Source: Aliiroseovarius sp. M344 (GTDB lineage: Bacteria > Pseudomonadota > Alphaproteobacteria > Rhodobacterales > Rhodobacteraceae). From it: a DNA stretch of 64,000 nt. The stretch is from contig NZ_CP081153.1 in assembly GCF_025140835.1 (NCBI RefSeq), positions 1,550,001 to 1,614,000 of the forward strand. Direction: 5' to 3'. Position 1 is the first letter of the stretch, and each line of letters begins with the position of its first letter. A model generated the notes under the pieces. The model searched no databases. It saw only the letters and a list, made by a program, of their open reading frames with translations, and was not told the DNA's origin. The position numbers and the translations under genes are program-made. Shown here piece after piece: positions 28,616-36,723 of the stretch.

Positions 28616-28903
28616 ATGCCCGCCCTTTGGATTGCCCATGTGACCGTTACGGATGAAGAAGCCTATGGCAAATACGCTGCCCTTGCGGGACCAGCGATTG
28701 CCAAGCATGGCGGCCATTTCATCGCGCGCGCCGGGCGTTATGTGCAGCTTGAAGGCAAGGACCGCCCGCGCAATGTGGTCGCGAAGTTCCCCAGCGTGGA
28801 AGCGGCGGAAGGGTGCTATAACTCACCTGAATACCAGGAAGCCCTCAGTCACGCGCGAGGCGCGTCTGAGCGTGAGTTGCTTGTGGTCGAAACGACCGAG
28901 TAA
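28616..28903 (+). CDS. DUF1330 protein (dimeric alpha-beta barrel)
   Basis: 95 residues forming a single ferredoxin-like DUF1330 unit: LWIAHVTVTDEEAYGKYAAL, the conserved HGGHFIARAG, and the family pattern KFPSVEAAEGCYNSPEYQE, ending in strand ELLVVETTE. RBS CAGGAG precedes the ATG. DUF1330 proteins are small dimeric proteins of unknown catalytic role related to ABM-type monooxygenases; no function can be assigned. It is monocistronic between two terminators. Confidence 0.9.
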   Translation: MPALWIAHVTVTDEEAYGKYAALAGPAIAKHGGHFIARAGRYVQLEGKDRPRNVVAKFPSVEAAEGCYNSPEYQEALSHARGASERELLVVETTE

Positions 28904-28916
28904 CCAGTCCTAAATG

Positions 28917-28948
28917 TAAAAAGCCCCGGCATTGCGCCGGGGCTTTTT
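28917..28948. terminator. Bidirectional terminator between DUF1330 gene and typA
   Basis: AAAAAGCCCCGGC (28918-28930) and GCCGGGGCTTTTT (28936-28948) form a perfect 13-base-pair stem with a five-base loop. A- and T-runs on both sides let it serve the two convergent genes. Confidence 0.93.
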
Positions 28949-28966
28949 AGTTTTATGGTCAGTCAC

Positions 28967-30790
28967 TTACTGATCAGATGACCGCGCCTGGCGTTTGCGC
29001 TCATGCGGGTCCAGGAAGCGTTTGCGCAGGCGGATGTTGTTCGGTGTCACCTCGACCAGTTCATCATTGTCGATATAGGCGATGGCCTCTTCCAACGACA
29101 TGGTGATCGGGGTGGTCAATCGAACGGCTTCATCGGTGCCCGAAGCCCGTACGTTGGTCAGCTTCTTGCCTTTCAACGGGTTCACTTCAAGATCGTTCTC
29201 GCGCGAATGCTCGCCGATGATCATGCCCTGATACACGTCTTCCTGTGCGCCGATAAACATGCGGCCGCGATCTTCGAGGTTCCACAGCGCATAGGCCACG
29301 GATACTCCGTTTTCCATCGAGATCAGAACACCTGCGCGACGGCCCGGGATGTTGCCTTTATGCGGCGCCCAGTCGTGGAAGACACGGTTCAGGACACCGG
29401 TGCCGCGCGTATCCGTCAGAAACTCGCCGTGATAGCCGATCAGGCCGCGCGACGGTACATGGGCGATGATCCGGGTTTTGCCCGCACCTGCAGGCTTCAT
29501 CTCGGTCATTTCGCCTTTGCGCGTACCGGTAATTTTTTCAATCACGGCGCCGGAATACTCGTCATCCACATCGATGGTGACTTCTTCGATTGGCTCGACC
29601 GTCTGGCCATCGACCTCGCGCATGATCACCTGTGGGCGCGAGATTGACAGTTCGAACCCTTCGCGACGCATGTTTTCGATCAACACGCCCATCTGCAATT
29701 CGCCACGGCCCGAGACTTCGAACGCTTCACCGCCCGGCGTGTCCGCAATTTTGATTGCAACGTTGCTTTCGGCCTCTTTCATCAGGCGTTCGCGAATGAC
29801 CCGCGACTGCACCTTCTTGCCGTCACGGCCCGCCAAGGGGCTGTCATTGATCCCGAAGGTCACGGTGATGGTGGGCGGGTCGATGGGCTGAGCGTCCAGC
29901 GGCGTGTCGACGGCCAGGGCGCAGATCGTGTCTGCCACCGTGGCTTTCGACATGCCCGCAAGCGAGACGATGTCGCCTGCGACAGCTTCTTCGATATCTT
30001 GTTGGGACAGGCCGCGGAAGGCTTGGATGCGGGTGACGCGGAACTGTTCGATCTTCTGGCCGATGCGCGACAGGGCTTGCACAGTGGCACCCACTTTAAG
30101 CCGTCCGGTTTCAACACGACCGGTGAGCAGACGACCGACAAACGGGTCCGCGCCCAGCGTGGTGGCCAGCATCGAAAAATCTTCGTTCTGATGCGCAATC
30201 TGCTTTGGCTTCGGCACGTGGTTCACGATCAGGTTGAACAGCGCGTGCAGGTCCTTGCGGGGGCCATCCAGTTCAGCATCCGCCCAGCCATTGCGGCCCG
30301 AAGCATACATATGCGGGAAGTCCAACTGGTCATCATCAGCGCCAAGGTTGGCAAACAGGTCGAAACATTCGTCCAGTGCGCGGTCGGGCTCGGCGTCGGG
30401 CTTGTCCACCTTGTTCAAGACAACGATCGGACGCAGCCCCAAAGCCAAGGCTTTCGAGGTCACGAATTTGGTCTGTGGCATTGGCCCTTCTGCTGCATCG
30501 ACAAGCAAGACAACGCCATCAACCATCGACAGGATCCGCTCAACCTCGCCACCGAAATCTGCGTGGCCGGGGGTATCAACGATGTTGATCCGAGTGCCTT
30601 TATATTCCACCGAGGTGGGCTTGGCGAAAATCGTGATACCGCGTTCACGTTCCAGATCGTTGGAATCCATGGCGCGTTCAGCCACAGCCTGGTTTTCCCG
30701 GAACGCGCCGGATTGTTTCAAAAGCTCGTCAACAAGAGTTGTCTTGCCGTGGTCAACGTGTGCGATGATCGCGATATTGCGCAGGTCCAT
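28967..30790 (-). CDS. typA: Translational GTPase TypA/BipA
   Basis: 607 residues. G1 is AHVDHGKTTLVDELL, G2 lies near ERERGITIFAKPTS, G3 is DTPGHADFGGEVER and G4 is NKVDKPDA. EF-G-like domains II, III and V follow, then the BipA-specific C-terminal domain (NPLKGKKLTNVRASGTDEA; DDELVEVTP-type ending). It binds ribosomes and helps 50S assembly and stress adaptation. The start at 30790 is shown by MDLRNIAIIAHVDHGK. Single gene; 126 bases separate it from the SMR gene upstream. Confidence 0.97.
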   Translation of the reverse strand: MDLRNIAIIAHVDHGKTTLVDELLKQSGAFRENQAVAERAMDSNDLERERGITIFAKPTSVEYKGTRINIVDTPGHADFGGEVERILSMVDGVVLLVDAAEGPMPQTKFVTSKALALGLRPIVVLNKVDKPDAEPDRALDECFDLFANLGADDDQLDFPHMYASGRNGWADAELDGPRKDLHALFNLIVNHVPKPKQIAHQNEDFSMLATTLGADPFVGRLLTGRVETGRLKVGATVQALSRIGQKIEQFRVTRIQAFRGLSQQDIEEAVAGDIVSLAGMSKATVADTICALAVDTPLDAQPIDPPTITVTFGINDSPLAGRDGKKVQSRVIRERLMKEAESNVAIKIADTPGGEAFEVSGRGELQMGVLIENMRREGFELSISRPQVIMREVDGQTVEPIEEVTIDVDDEYSGAVIEKITGTRKGEMTEMKPAGAGKTRIIAHVPSRGLIGYHGEFLTDTRGTGVLNRVFHDWAPHKGNIPGRRAGVLISMENGVSVAYALWNLEDRGRMFIGAQEDVYQGMIIGEHSRENDLEVNPLKGKKLTNVRASGTDEAVRLTTPITMSLEEAIAYIDNDELVEVTPNNIRLRKRFLDPHERKRQARSSDQ

Positions 30791-30916
30791 AGGGCCACCT
30801 TAAGGGGAGAACGTGTTTAACGTGTTAGAAGTTAGGGGGGCGCATAGCCCGGTTGCGGGGCGAAAGCCACCCCCAAATGCCCTTGGACTGGGAAATCGAC
30901 TGAATTGCGCCGGTGT

Positions 30917-31246
30917 TCAGTGTTGGGTGGCTGTGGAAAACAGGTGGATCACCAATATCCCGCCAAGGATCATGGCAAGGCCAAGGATTGCCGGCCAGTC
31001 CAGCCGTTGCCCGAACATGATGAACCCGATTACAGCAATCAAGACTATCCCCAGCCCCGACCAGATCGCATAAGCGATGCCCACCGGCATGAACTTCAAC
31101 GCCCAGCCAAGCAGAAAAAAGCTGATCCCATAAGCGACAATAACCGTCAGCGATGGGCCAAGACGTGTGAACTGTTGGCTGGCTTGCAAAGCGGTGGTGC
31201 CGACGGTTTCGGCAATCACTGCCAAGATCAGGACGAGATATGGCAT
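30917..31246 (-). CDS. SMR family multidrug/compatible-solute efflux protein
   Basis: 109 residues in four membrane helices. The essential membrane glutamate is Glu13 in AVIAETVGTTAL, equivalent to EmrE Glu14. The conserved GIAYAIWSGLGIVLIAVIG lies in helix 3, and helix 4 ends LGGILVIHLFS. The family exports cationic drugs or small osmolytes by proton exchange as dimers. It lies 57 bases downstream of the Lrp-type regulator on the same strand, so the regulator may control it. Confidence 0.92.
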   Translation of the reverse strand: MPYLVLILAVIAETVGTTALQASQQFTRLGPSLTVIVAYGISFFLLGWALKFMPVGIAYAIWSGLGIVLIAVIGFIMFGQRLDWPAILGLAMILGGILVIHLFSTATQH

Positions 31247-31303
31247 CTTATCACCCGCGTTAGTTACCTAAGGCTGACCCGAGTGCTCAGAACGGTCAAG
31301 CAT

Positions 31304-31762
31304 TTAAAGCGGAAGTTGCGTTGTTTCCTTGATCTCTTCCATGACGAAGCTGGCGGACACGTCACTCAGCTCGACCTGTGAAATCAGCCGCTGATACAAA
31401 CGGTCGTAATCCGCCATATCAGCCACACGGGCATGGATCAGGTAATCCAGATCGCCTGTCATTCGATAAGCGCCGAGGATCTCGGGCATGAGCCGGGTTG
31501 CCGTGGCAAACTTCCCTAGCCAATCGGCGACATGATGCGAGGTGCGGATTTGGATAAATACCGACAACCCAAGCCCCAGTTTTTCTGCATCAAGCAGCGC
31601 GACGCGCTTTTTAATGACGCCCCGATCTTCCAGCGCCCGGATACGTCGCCAGCAGGCATTGCGCGACAAGTTGACCAACGCGCCAATCTCTTCAAGGCTC
31701 TGATCAGCATTGCGTTGCAGTTCGCTCAGGATTTTCCGATCTAATGTGTCAATTACCACCAT
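31304..31762 (-). CDS. Lrp/AsnC family transcriptional regulator
   Basis: 152 residues from the ATG at 31762 (MVVIDTLDRKIL); another ATG three codons upstream (31771) is possible and neither has a clear RBS. The helix-turn-helix is SLEEIGALVNLSRNACWRRI. The RAM/AsnC effector domain follows, with MPEILGAYRMTGDLDYLIH as the ligand-binding turn. Regulators of this type sense amino acids. It probably regulates itself and the SMR exporter downstream. The preceding 104 bases are AT-rich, up to the divergent small gene at 31873. Confidence 0.92.
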   Translation of the reverse strand: MVVIDTLDRKILSELQRNADQSLEEIGALVNLSRNACWRRIRALEDRGVIKKRVALLDAEKLGLGLSVFIQIRTSHHVADWLGKFATATRLMPEILGAYRMTGDLDYLIHARVADMADYDRLYQRLISQVELSDVSASFVMEEIKETTQLPL

Positions 31763-31872
31763 GGTGCACATATATCGTAAAAAAATCCCAAAGAATATCC
31801 CCTGAGTGATAAGTTTGGGAAGAAATTTGAAGTGAACTGCGGTTCTATTAGGAAACGCGACAGGAGATGAAC

Positions 31873-32079
31873 ATGATCAGCAAAGTCTTTTTTGAACACC
31901 CGCAATCAGTTGACGAAACCTATTTGGAACATGCCCGATTTGCCGCGGGTTTTTCATTCTGGCTGTTTGTGGCCGCAGGGGCCGCGTTGGTTCACGCCCT
32001 GATCCCCGCCGCCTGCGAGAAAACCGCAAGCCGCATCACAGCGCGCCTTTACGCCAAGACCCATAATCGCGGACAATAG
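31873..32079 (+). CDS. DUF6356-type small membrane protein
   Basis: 68 residues from the ATG at 31873, with AGGAG six bases before it; the ATG at 31867 would touch the RBS. The N-terminus (FFEHPQSVDETYLEHARFA) is followed by one hydrophobic span (GFSFWLFVAAGAALVHALIP) and a basic tail. This pattern fits a small conserved alphaproteobacterial family (DUF6356) of unknown function with an amphipathic, histidine-containing start. It lies 8 bases before the class II amidotransferase gene, so the two may be co-transcribed. Confidence 0.75.
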   Translation: MISKVFFEHPQSVDETYLEHARFAAGFSFWLFVAAGAALVHALIPAACEKTASRITARLYAKTHNRGQ

Positions 32080-32087
32080 GGTCGCTT

Positions 32088-32870
32088 ATGTGCCGTTGGG
32101 CCGCTTATCTTGGTGCGCCGATCTTTGTTGAAGAGGTCGTCGTTCACCCAGCGCATTCCCTAATTCACCAAAGTCAGGGCGCCGAAGAGGCAAAGACCGC
32201 GATCAACGCTGATGGGTTCGGGTTGGCTTGGTATGATCACCTGCCAAAACCGGGGCTGTACCGTGATGTTTTGCCAGCCTGGTCTGATCCAAACTTGCGC
32301 GCGATTGCCGAGCAGGTGCGATCAAGGCTTTTCCTGGCGCATGTCAGGGCATCGACAGGGTCCGCCACAAGCCGCAACAACTGCCATCCGTTTACCCATG
32401 GGTGCTGGAGTTTCATGCACAATGGTCAAGTTGGTGGGTTCGAGCGGTTTCGCAAACATGCCGATATGCTTATTCCTGATTCGCATTATTCGGTGCGGCG
32501 CGGGGCGACCGACAGCGAAGTTCTGTTTCTTCTGATGCACGCTGAGATCGAGCGAGGGACCGAGCCTGTCGCCGCGCTGGCCCATGCCACCGGTGCTCTC
32601 GTCGATCTGTCCCGTGTCCATGGGGCCGCGCCGCATCTTCGGCTGTCAGCCGCGTTCAGCAACGGTAAAACACTCTGGGCCGCGCGCTATGCCACTGACA
32701 AGCATGCGCCCTCGGTCTATTATCGCTGGTCGGAAAGTCGTCAGGGATGGGCGGTGGTGTCTGAACCGCTGGAGCAAACCGAAGGCGACTGGACCGAGCT
32801 TGCACCCGGCCATGTCGCGCAATTTCATGGGGCCGAGGTTGAACTTCAACTTTTCGCGCCAACGGTGTGA
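32088..32870 (+). CDS. Class II glutamine amidotransferase (YafJ/EgtC-like)
   Basis: 260 residues. The Ntn-hydrolase nucleophile Cys2 follows the start Met (MCRWAAYLGAP). Substrate-pocket elements are ADGFGLAWYD, FLAHVRASTG, the NNCHPF loop and WSFMHNGQVGGF. The GATDSEVLFLLM segment is typical of YafJ/EgtC/DUG3-type amidohydrolases. It is a free-standing amidotransferase domain without a synthase; EgtC removes glutamate in ergothioneine synthesis, but no egt genes lie nearby, so the substrate is open. Confidence 0.9.
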   Translation: MCRWAAYLGAPIFVEEVVVHPAHSLIHQSQGAEEAKTAINADGFGLAWYDHLPKPGLYRDVLPAWSDPNLRAIAEQVRSRLFLAHVRASTGSATSRNNCHPFTHGCWSFMHNGQVGGFERFRKHADMLIPDSHYSVRRGATDSEVLFLLMHAEIERGTEPVAALAHATGALVDLSRVHGAAPHLRLSAAFSNGKTLWAARYATDKHAPSVYYRWSESRQGWAVVSEPLEQTEGDWTELAPGHVAQFHGAEVELQLFAPTV

Positions 32871-32879
32871 TAGCGCCGA

Positions 32880-33677
32880 TTAGGCGTTTTGGTCCCAGTC
32901 GGGTTTGCGCTTTTCAATGAAGGCCTGAATACCTTCTTCGGTGTCACGCAGCATCATGTTTTCGACCATGGCTGCCCCCGCGAAAGCATAGGCGTCTTCA
33001 AGGGGCATGTCGGCCTGATCATAGAACCCCGCTTTGCCGATCTTGACCGCCGCACCAAGTTTCGATGCCACGGTTCGTGCCAGCTCATCGGTTGTCGCGC
33101 GAAGGTCTTCATGTGGCACAACGCGGTTGACCAAACCGATGTCGCGGGCGCGGGAGGCGTCGATGAATTCGCCGGTGGTCAGCATCTCGAACGCGATTTT
33201 GCGGGGCACGTTGCGGGTCAGCGCCACCATAGGGGTCGAGCAGAACAGCCCGATATTCACGCCGTTTACGCCAAATCGTGTGCCTTCCGCGGCAACCGCC
33301 ATGTCGCAGGTCGCGAGCAGCTGGCAACCAGCGGCAGTTGCGATCCCGTGGGCTTCGGCAATCACCGGTTGGGGCAGGCGGGGGATCATGCACATCACCT
33401 CGGCGCAGCGATCAAACAGGTCTTTGAAATAGGCAGCCCCACCAGCCGCAGCCTGACGGCCGGCGGTCATTTCTTTCAGGTCGTGACCCGCGCAGAACAC
33501 CTTGCCCGCGCCCGCGATCACGATGGCACGGATCGAGCTGTCCTGAGCCAACGCCGAGAACTCGGCCTTCAAGGCGGCCAGCATCGCGTCCGACAGCGCG
33601 TTCAGCGCGCCGGGGTTGTTCAGGGTCAAGCGCGCAACTGACGCAGCGTCCTCGCGGATCAATAGTGGGTCTGCCAT
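32880..33677 (-). CDS. Enoyl-CoA hydratase/isomerase family protein, ECHDC3-like, lacking catalytic Glu pair
   Basis: 265 residues from the ATG at 33677, preceded by GGAGGACAAG. Crotonase fold with the CoA and oxyanion-hole segments FCAGHDLKEM and ATAAGCQLLATCDMAV. The two catalytic glutamates of true enoyl-CoA hydratase are absent: the first position is Gln (AGCQLL), the second Asn (GVNGVNIGLFCST). The long match of VNIGLFCSTPMVALTRNVPR and EGIQAFIEKRKPDW to the ECHDC3 group is clear to me from memory of that family. Hydratase activity should not be assumed. It is divergent from the thioesterase gene. Confidence 0.88.
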   Translation of the reverse strand: MADPLLIREDAASVARLTLNNPGALNALSDAMLAALKAEFSALAQDSSIRAIVIAGAGKVFCAGHDLKEMTAGRQAAAGGAAYFKDLFDRCAEVMCMIPRLPQPVIAEAHGIATAAGCQLLATCDMAVAAEGTRFGVNGVNIGLFCSTPMVALTRNVPRKIAFEMLTTGEFIDASRARDIGLVNRVVPHEDLRATTDELARTVASKLGAAVKIGKAGFYDQADMPLEDAYAFAGAAMVENMMLRDTEEGIQAFIEKRKPDWDQNA

Positions 33678-33734
33678 CTTGTCCTCCAATGGGTTTCCGG
33701 CACACGATAGGCGGGAAATTCACGGGGGGAAACC

Positions 33735-34160
33735 ATGCAGTTGAAAATGTCGCGCGATGAACTTCAAAGCTTCATGGAGGCTGAGTTTCCACAGGTCGCC
33801 CCGGATTTCGAGATTGCGGATGTCGCACCGCTCCAGGTTACCGTGCGCACCCGAATTGGCGACAAGCATCTGCGGCCGGGCGGCACAGTCTCGGGCCCGA
33901 CGATGTTTGCGCTTGCGGATGTGTCAATCTATCTGGCAATCCTTGCTATGATCGGGCCAAAGGCGCTGGCTGTCACCACCAACTGCTCGATCGATTTTAT
34001 GCGTAAACCCGCCGCAAACACCGATCTCGTTGCCCATGCGCGCCTGCACAAGCTGGGCCGTGTGCTGGCGGTGGGTGATGTGCTGATCCACTCCGAGGGA
34101 AATGACGCGCCCGTCGCCCGCGCCAGTTTGACCTATTCCATCCCGCCAGAACGGGATTAA
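33735..34160 (+). CDS. PaaI/hotdog-fold acyl-CoA thioesterase
   Basis: 141 residues forming one hotdog domain. The conserved helix region is RPGGTVSGPTMFALADVSIY, in which Asp is in the usual catalytic place of PaaI-type thioesterases. The following strand pattern is ALAVTTNCSIDFMRKPA. RBS GGGGGGAAACC precedes the ATG. It probably hydrolyses an aromatic or medium-chain acyl-CoA. Divergent from the crotonase-like gene (57 bases between starts), which suggests shared regulation and related CoA-ester metabolism; inference. Confidence 0.9.
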   Translation: MQLKMSRDELQSFMEAEFPQVAPDFEIADVAPLQVTVRTRIGDKHLRPGGTVSGPTMFALADVSIYLAILAMIGPKALAVTTNCSIDFMRKPAANTDLVAHARLHKLGRVLAVGDVLIHSEGNDAPVARASLTYSIPPERD

Positions 34161-34211
34161 GGTCAATTGGCAGGGGCGTACCTAACCCAGAACCCATGAC
34201 ACGAGGGGCAG

Positions 34212-35210
34212 ATGTCCGACCAAATGACCGACACGCCAGATCCGATCACACCGCCGGCCGAAACCAGTCGACTGGCCCATTTTCCGGTGACCTTCTTTGC
34301 CATTGTGATGGGGCTTATGGGGCTGTCCCTTGCGCTGCATGCCGGCGCTCCGGCTTATGAGTGGCTCTTACATGCGTCATCGCTTGTCTTGCTGATCGGC
34401 GCGGCGGTGTTGTTGGTGGTTTCTGCGTTCTATGTGGCGAAGGCGCTGCGCTACCCTGCGATGGTGGTCGAGGAATGGCATCACCCGGTGAAGCTTGCGT
34501 TTTTTCCAACATTCACCGTGTCGTTGCTGTTGTTAGCGACGGCGATCCATACCTATAGCGCTCCACTTGCCGAATGGATTTGGCTGGTCGGCGTCGTGGG
34601 GCAGGGTGTTCTGACCGTTGCTGTTATTACAGGCTGGATCAGCCACCGCAGTTTTCAAGTGGGTCACCTGACCCCTGCATGGTTCATCCCCGCCGTGGGC
34701 AACGTCATCGTGCCCATTCTTGGCGCTCGGCTTGGGTATATCGAGACGTCGTGGTTGTTGTTTTCCGGCGGCATCATCTTCTGGATTGTCCTGCTGACAT
34801 TGGTGATGAATCGCCTGATCTTTCATGACCCGATCGTCGCGCGTCTGTTTCCAACAATGGTGATCCTGATCGCCCCGCCTGCAGTCGCGTTTCTGGCCTA
34901 TGTCAGCATGACAGGAGAAATTGATGGTTTCGCCCGCATTTTGTTGAATGCCGGTTATATCTTTGCCGTGCTGGTGGTTGCGCAGGTGCCAAAGCTGGCC
35001 AAGCTGCCCTTTGCACTCAGCTGGTGGGCGTTGAGCTTTCCGCCTGCCGCCTTGTCCATCGCCTCCTTCCGCTTCTCACAGCTTGATGGGTCGCGCGGCC
35101 ATCAAACCATTGGCGTGTTGATCCTGATTTTGCTGGTCGTGGTGGTTGCCGGATTGGTTTTCCGCACCGGTCAGGCGATTGCGCGGGGCGAAATCTGCCA
35201 GCCGGAATAG
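34212..35210 (+). CDS. SLAC1/TehA family anion channel
   Basis: 332 residues with about ten hydrophobic helices, the fold of TehA and plant SLAC1. The opening helix is LAHFPVTFFAIVMGLMGLSL, and the family segment WFIPAVGNVIVPILGARLGY is present. The channel-gate phenylalanine of TehA cannot be placed with certainty. Family members pass nitrate, chloride or small organic anions, or give tellurite resistance. RBS GAGGGGCAG precedes the ATG. It is a single gene 160 bases before rplM. Confidence 0.87.
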   Translation: MSDQMTDTPDPITPPAETSRLAHFPVTFFAIVMGLMGLSLALHAGAPAYEWLLHASSLVLLIGAAVLLVVSAFYVAKALRYPAMVVEEWHHPVKLAFFPTFTVSLLLLATAIHTYSAPLAEWIWLVGVVGQGVLTVAVITGWISHRSFQVGHLTPAWFIPAVGNVIVPILGARLGYIETSWLLFSGGIIFWIVLLTLVMNRLIFHDPIVARLFPTMVILIAPPAVAFLAYVSMTGEIDGFARILLNAGYIFAVLVVAQVPKLAKLPFALSWWALSFPPAALSIASFRFSQLDGSRGHQTIGVLILILLVVVVAGLVFRTGQAIARGEICQPE

Positions 35211-35309
35211 GGTAGTTGGCGGCGGATATAGGTGATACATCGGATGGGGTAAAATAATACCATAATTTTAACCCATTGATAAGACGGGATATTTAGCGTT
35301 TTTCTGTGC

Positions 35310-35337
35310 TTGACGGCAGAGCAAAAACCTCTAAAAC
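35310..35337 (+). promoter_or_regulatory. Probable rplM-rpsI promoter
   Basis: TTGACG (35310-35315), 16 bases, TAAAAC (35332-35337), 33 bases before the rplM ATG. No L13 autoregulatory hairpin is obvious in the short leader. Confidence 0.5.
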
Positions 35338-35370
35338 CAGCCCATCCGAAACCCAATCAGGGCTGAATTG

Positions 35371-35835
35371 ATGAAAACCTTCTCTGCAAAGCCTGCAGAT
35401 ATCGATAAAAAGTGGATCCTGATCGACGCCGAAGGCGTTGTTCTGGGCCGTCTTGCGTCGATCATCGCAGTGCGTCTTCGTGGCAAACACAAAGCCACTT
35501 TCACACCGCATATGGACATGGGTGACAATGTCATCGTGATCAATGCGGACAAAGTACAAATGACCGGCAAGAAGCGCACTGACAAAGTGCACTACTGGCA
35601 CACCGGTTACCCGGGCGGCATCAAGTCGCGCACCGCAGGTCAGATCCTTGAGGGTGACCACCCCGAGCGTCTGCTGACCAAAGCCGTACAGCGTATGCTG
35701 CCGGGCGGTCCGCTGAGCCGTCAGCAGATGACCAATCTGCGCGTCTATCCTGGCGCCGAGCACCCCCACGAGGCGCAAAGCCCCGAAGTGCTGGACGTCA
35801 AATCCATGAACTCCAAGAACACACGTGAGGGCTGA
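35371..35835 (+). CDS. rplM: 50S ribosomal protein L13
   Basis: 154 residues from the ATG at 35371; the in-frame TTG just before it is not needed. Typical L13 sequence: [36 protein letters not shown], and the signature near [19 protein letters not shown]. It starts the conserved rplM-rpsI operon, with rpsI two bases after its stop. Confidence 0.98.
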   Translation: MKTFSAKPADIDKKWILIDAEGVVLGRLASIIAVRLRGKHKATFTPHMDMGDNVIVINADKVQMTGKKRTDKVHYWHTGYPGGIKSRTAGQILEGDHPERLLTKAVQRMLPGGPLSRQQMTNLRVYPGAEHPHEAQSPEVLDVKSMNSKNTREG

Positions 35836-35837
35836 TC

Positions 35838-36326
35838 ATGGCTGAAGAGATCAAAACACTCGAAGACCTGAACGAGGTTGCTGAAGGCACCGAAGCTGTG
35901 GTCGAGATTTCAGCACCCCGCGAGCCCGTCCGTGACGAGCTGGGTCGCTCCTATGCTACCGGCAAACGTAAGGACGCGGTCGCCCGTGTCTGGATCAAAC
36001 CGGGGTCCGGCAAGGTTACCGTGAACGGCAAAGAAATGGGCGTCTATTTTGCACGTCCCGTTCTGCAGCTGATCGTCCGCCAGCCCGAGCAAATCGCCGG
36101 CGTTGAAGGCGAGTTTGACGTGGTTGCCACCGTCAAAGGCGGCGGCCTGTCCGGTCAAGCTGGTGCTGTGAAGCACGGGATTTCGAAAGCTCTGCAGCTT
36201 TACGAACCCAGCTTGCGTGGTGCCCTGAAAGCCGCTGGCTTCCTGACCCGCGACAGCCGCGTCGTGGAACGTAAGAAATACGGTAAAGCCAAAGCCCGTA
36301 AGAGCTTCCAGTTCTCGAAGCGTTAA
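35838..36326 (+). CDS. rpsI: 30S ribosomal protein S9
   Basis: 162 residues with a 30-residue N-terminal extension common in alphaproteobacteria. The core starts [20 protein letters not shown]. The signature [20 protein letters not shown] and the basic tail ending [17 protein letters not shown], which reaches the P-site tRNA, are both present. Translationally close to rplM; terminator 27 bases after the stop. Confidence 0.98.
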   Translation: MAEEIKTLEDLNEVAEGTEAVVEISAPREPVRDELGRSYATGKRKDAVARVWIKPGSGKVTVNGKEMGVYFARPVLQLIVRQPEQIAGVEGEFDVVATVKGGGLSGQAGAVKHGISKALQLYEPSLRGALKAAGFLTRDSRVVERKKYGKAKARKSFQFSKR

Positions 36327-36353
36327 TCCGCAGGCTTGCAGTCTTAAAATTGA

Positions 36354-36389
36354 AACAAGCGCTTACCGTTGTGAGCGCTTGTTTTTTTT
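36354..36389 (+). terminator. Terminator of rplM-rpsI
   Basis: AACAAGCGCT (36354-36363) pairs with AGCGCTTGTT (36374-36383), followed by TTTTTT. Confidence 0.92.
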
Positions 36390-36723
36390 ATGCATAGGGC
36401 GTCACGTCTTTGGATTCAATTGGAACTGGGAACGTTGTTGGACCTGCTCCCACGTACTCTCATTTACCAACAACGATTTTTTCCGCGATTTGCCGCATCT
36501 GGCGACACAATCATAGGTAAATTTTGGGTAGAAAAAAGTTCTCTGTTTGATAGTTTGCGTGCTGTTAACATTTAGTTGAGTTGAACTGAGAACTCAGTCG
36601 CGTTTTTGAATTTTGATGTTATGTGCAAGGCGAATTGACCACACCCGCCAAGGTTTCAAGGTTTTCTTGTCGTTGTTGGTGTGAAGCGGAAGGCGCTGAG
36701 TAAAATTGTAAAGGTGGTTTTAG
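36390..36723. other. AT-rich intergenic region upstream of the M10 protease gene
   Basis: 334 bases without a convincing gene; a 61-codon frame at 36390-36575 has no RBS or recognisable sequence. It is visibly more AT-rich than the flanking ribosomal genes. It contains GTTAA-N7-TTGA (36564-36579), one base from a CtrA half-dyad, and the palindrome ACTGAG-AA-CTCAGT (36585-36598). The protease RBS AAAGGTGG is at the end. Confidence 0.6.
36585..36598 (+). promoter_or_regulatory. Palindrome ACTGAG-AA-CTCAGT upstream of the protease gene
   Basis: Perfect six-base arms around AA, starting 139 bases before the start codon of the secreted protease gene. Candidate operator; no regulator known. The spacing is too short for a LuxR-type box (CTG-N10-CAG). 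Confidence 0.3.

Noticed and set aside
36585..36598. Palindrome before the protease gene as a quorum-sensing lux box
   Set aside because: The CTG and CAG are six bases apart; lux boxes need ten.
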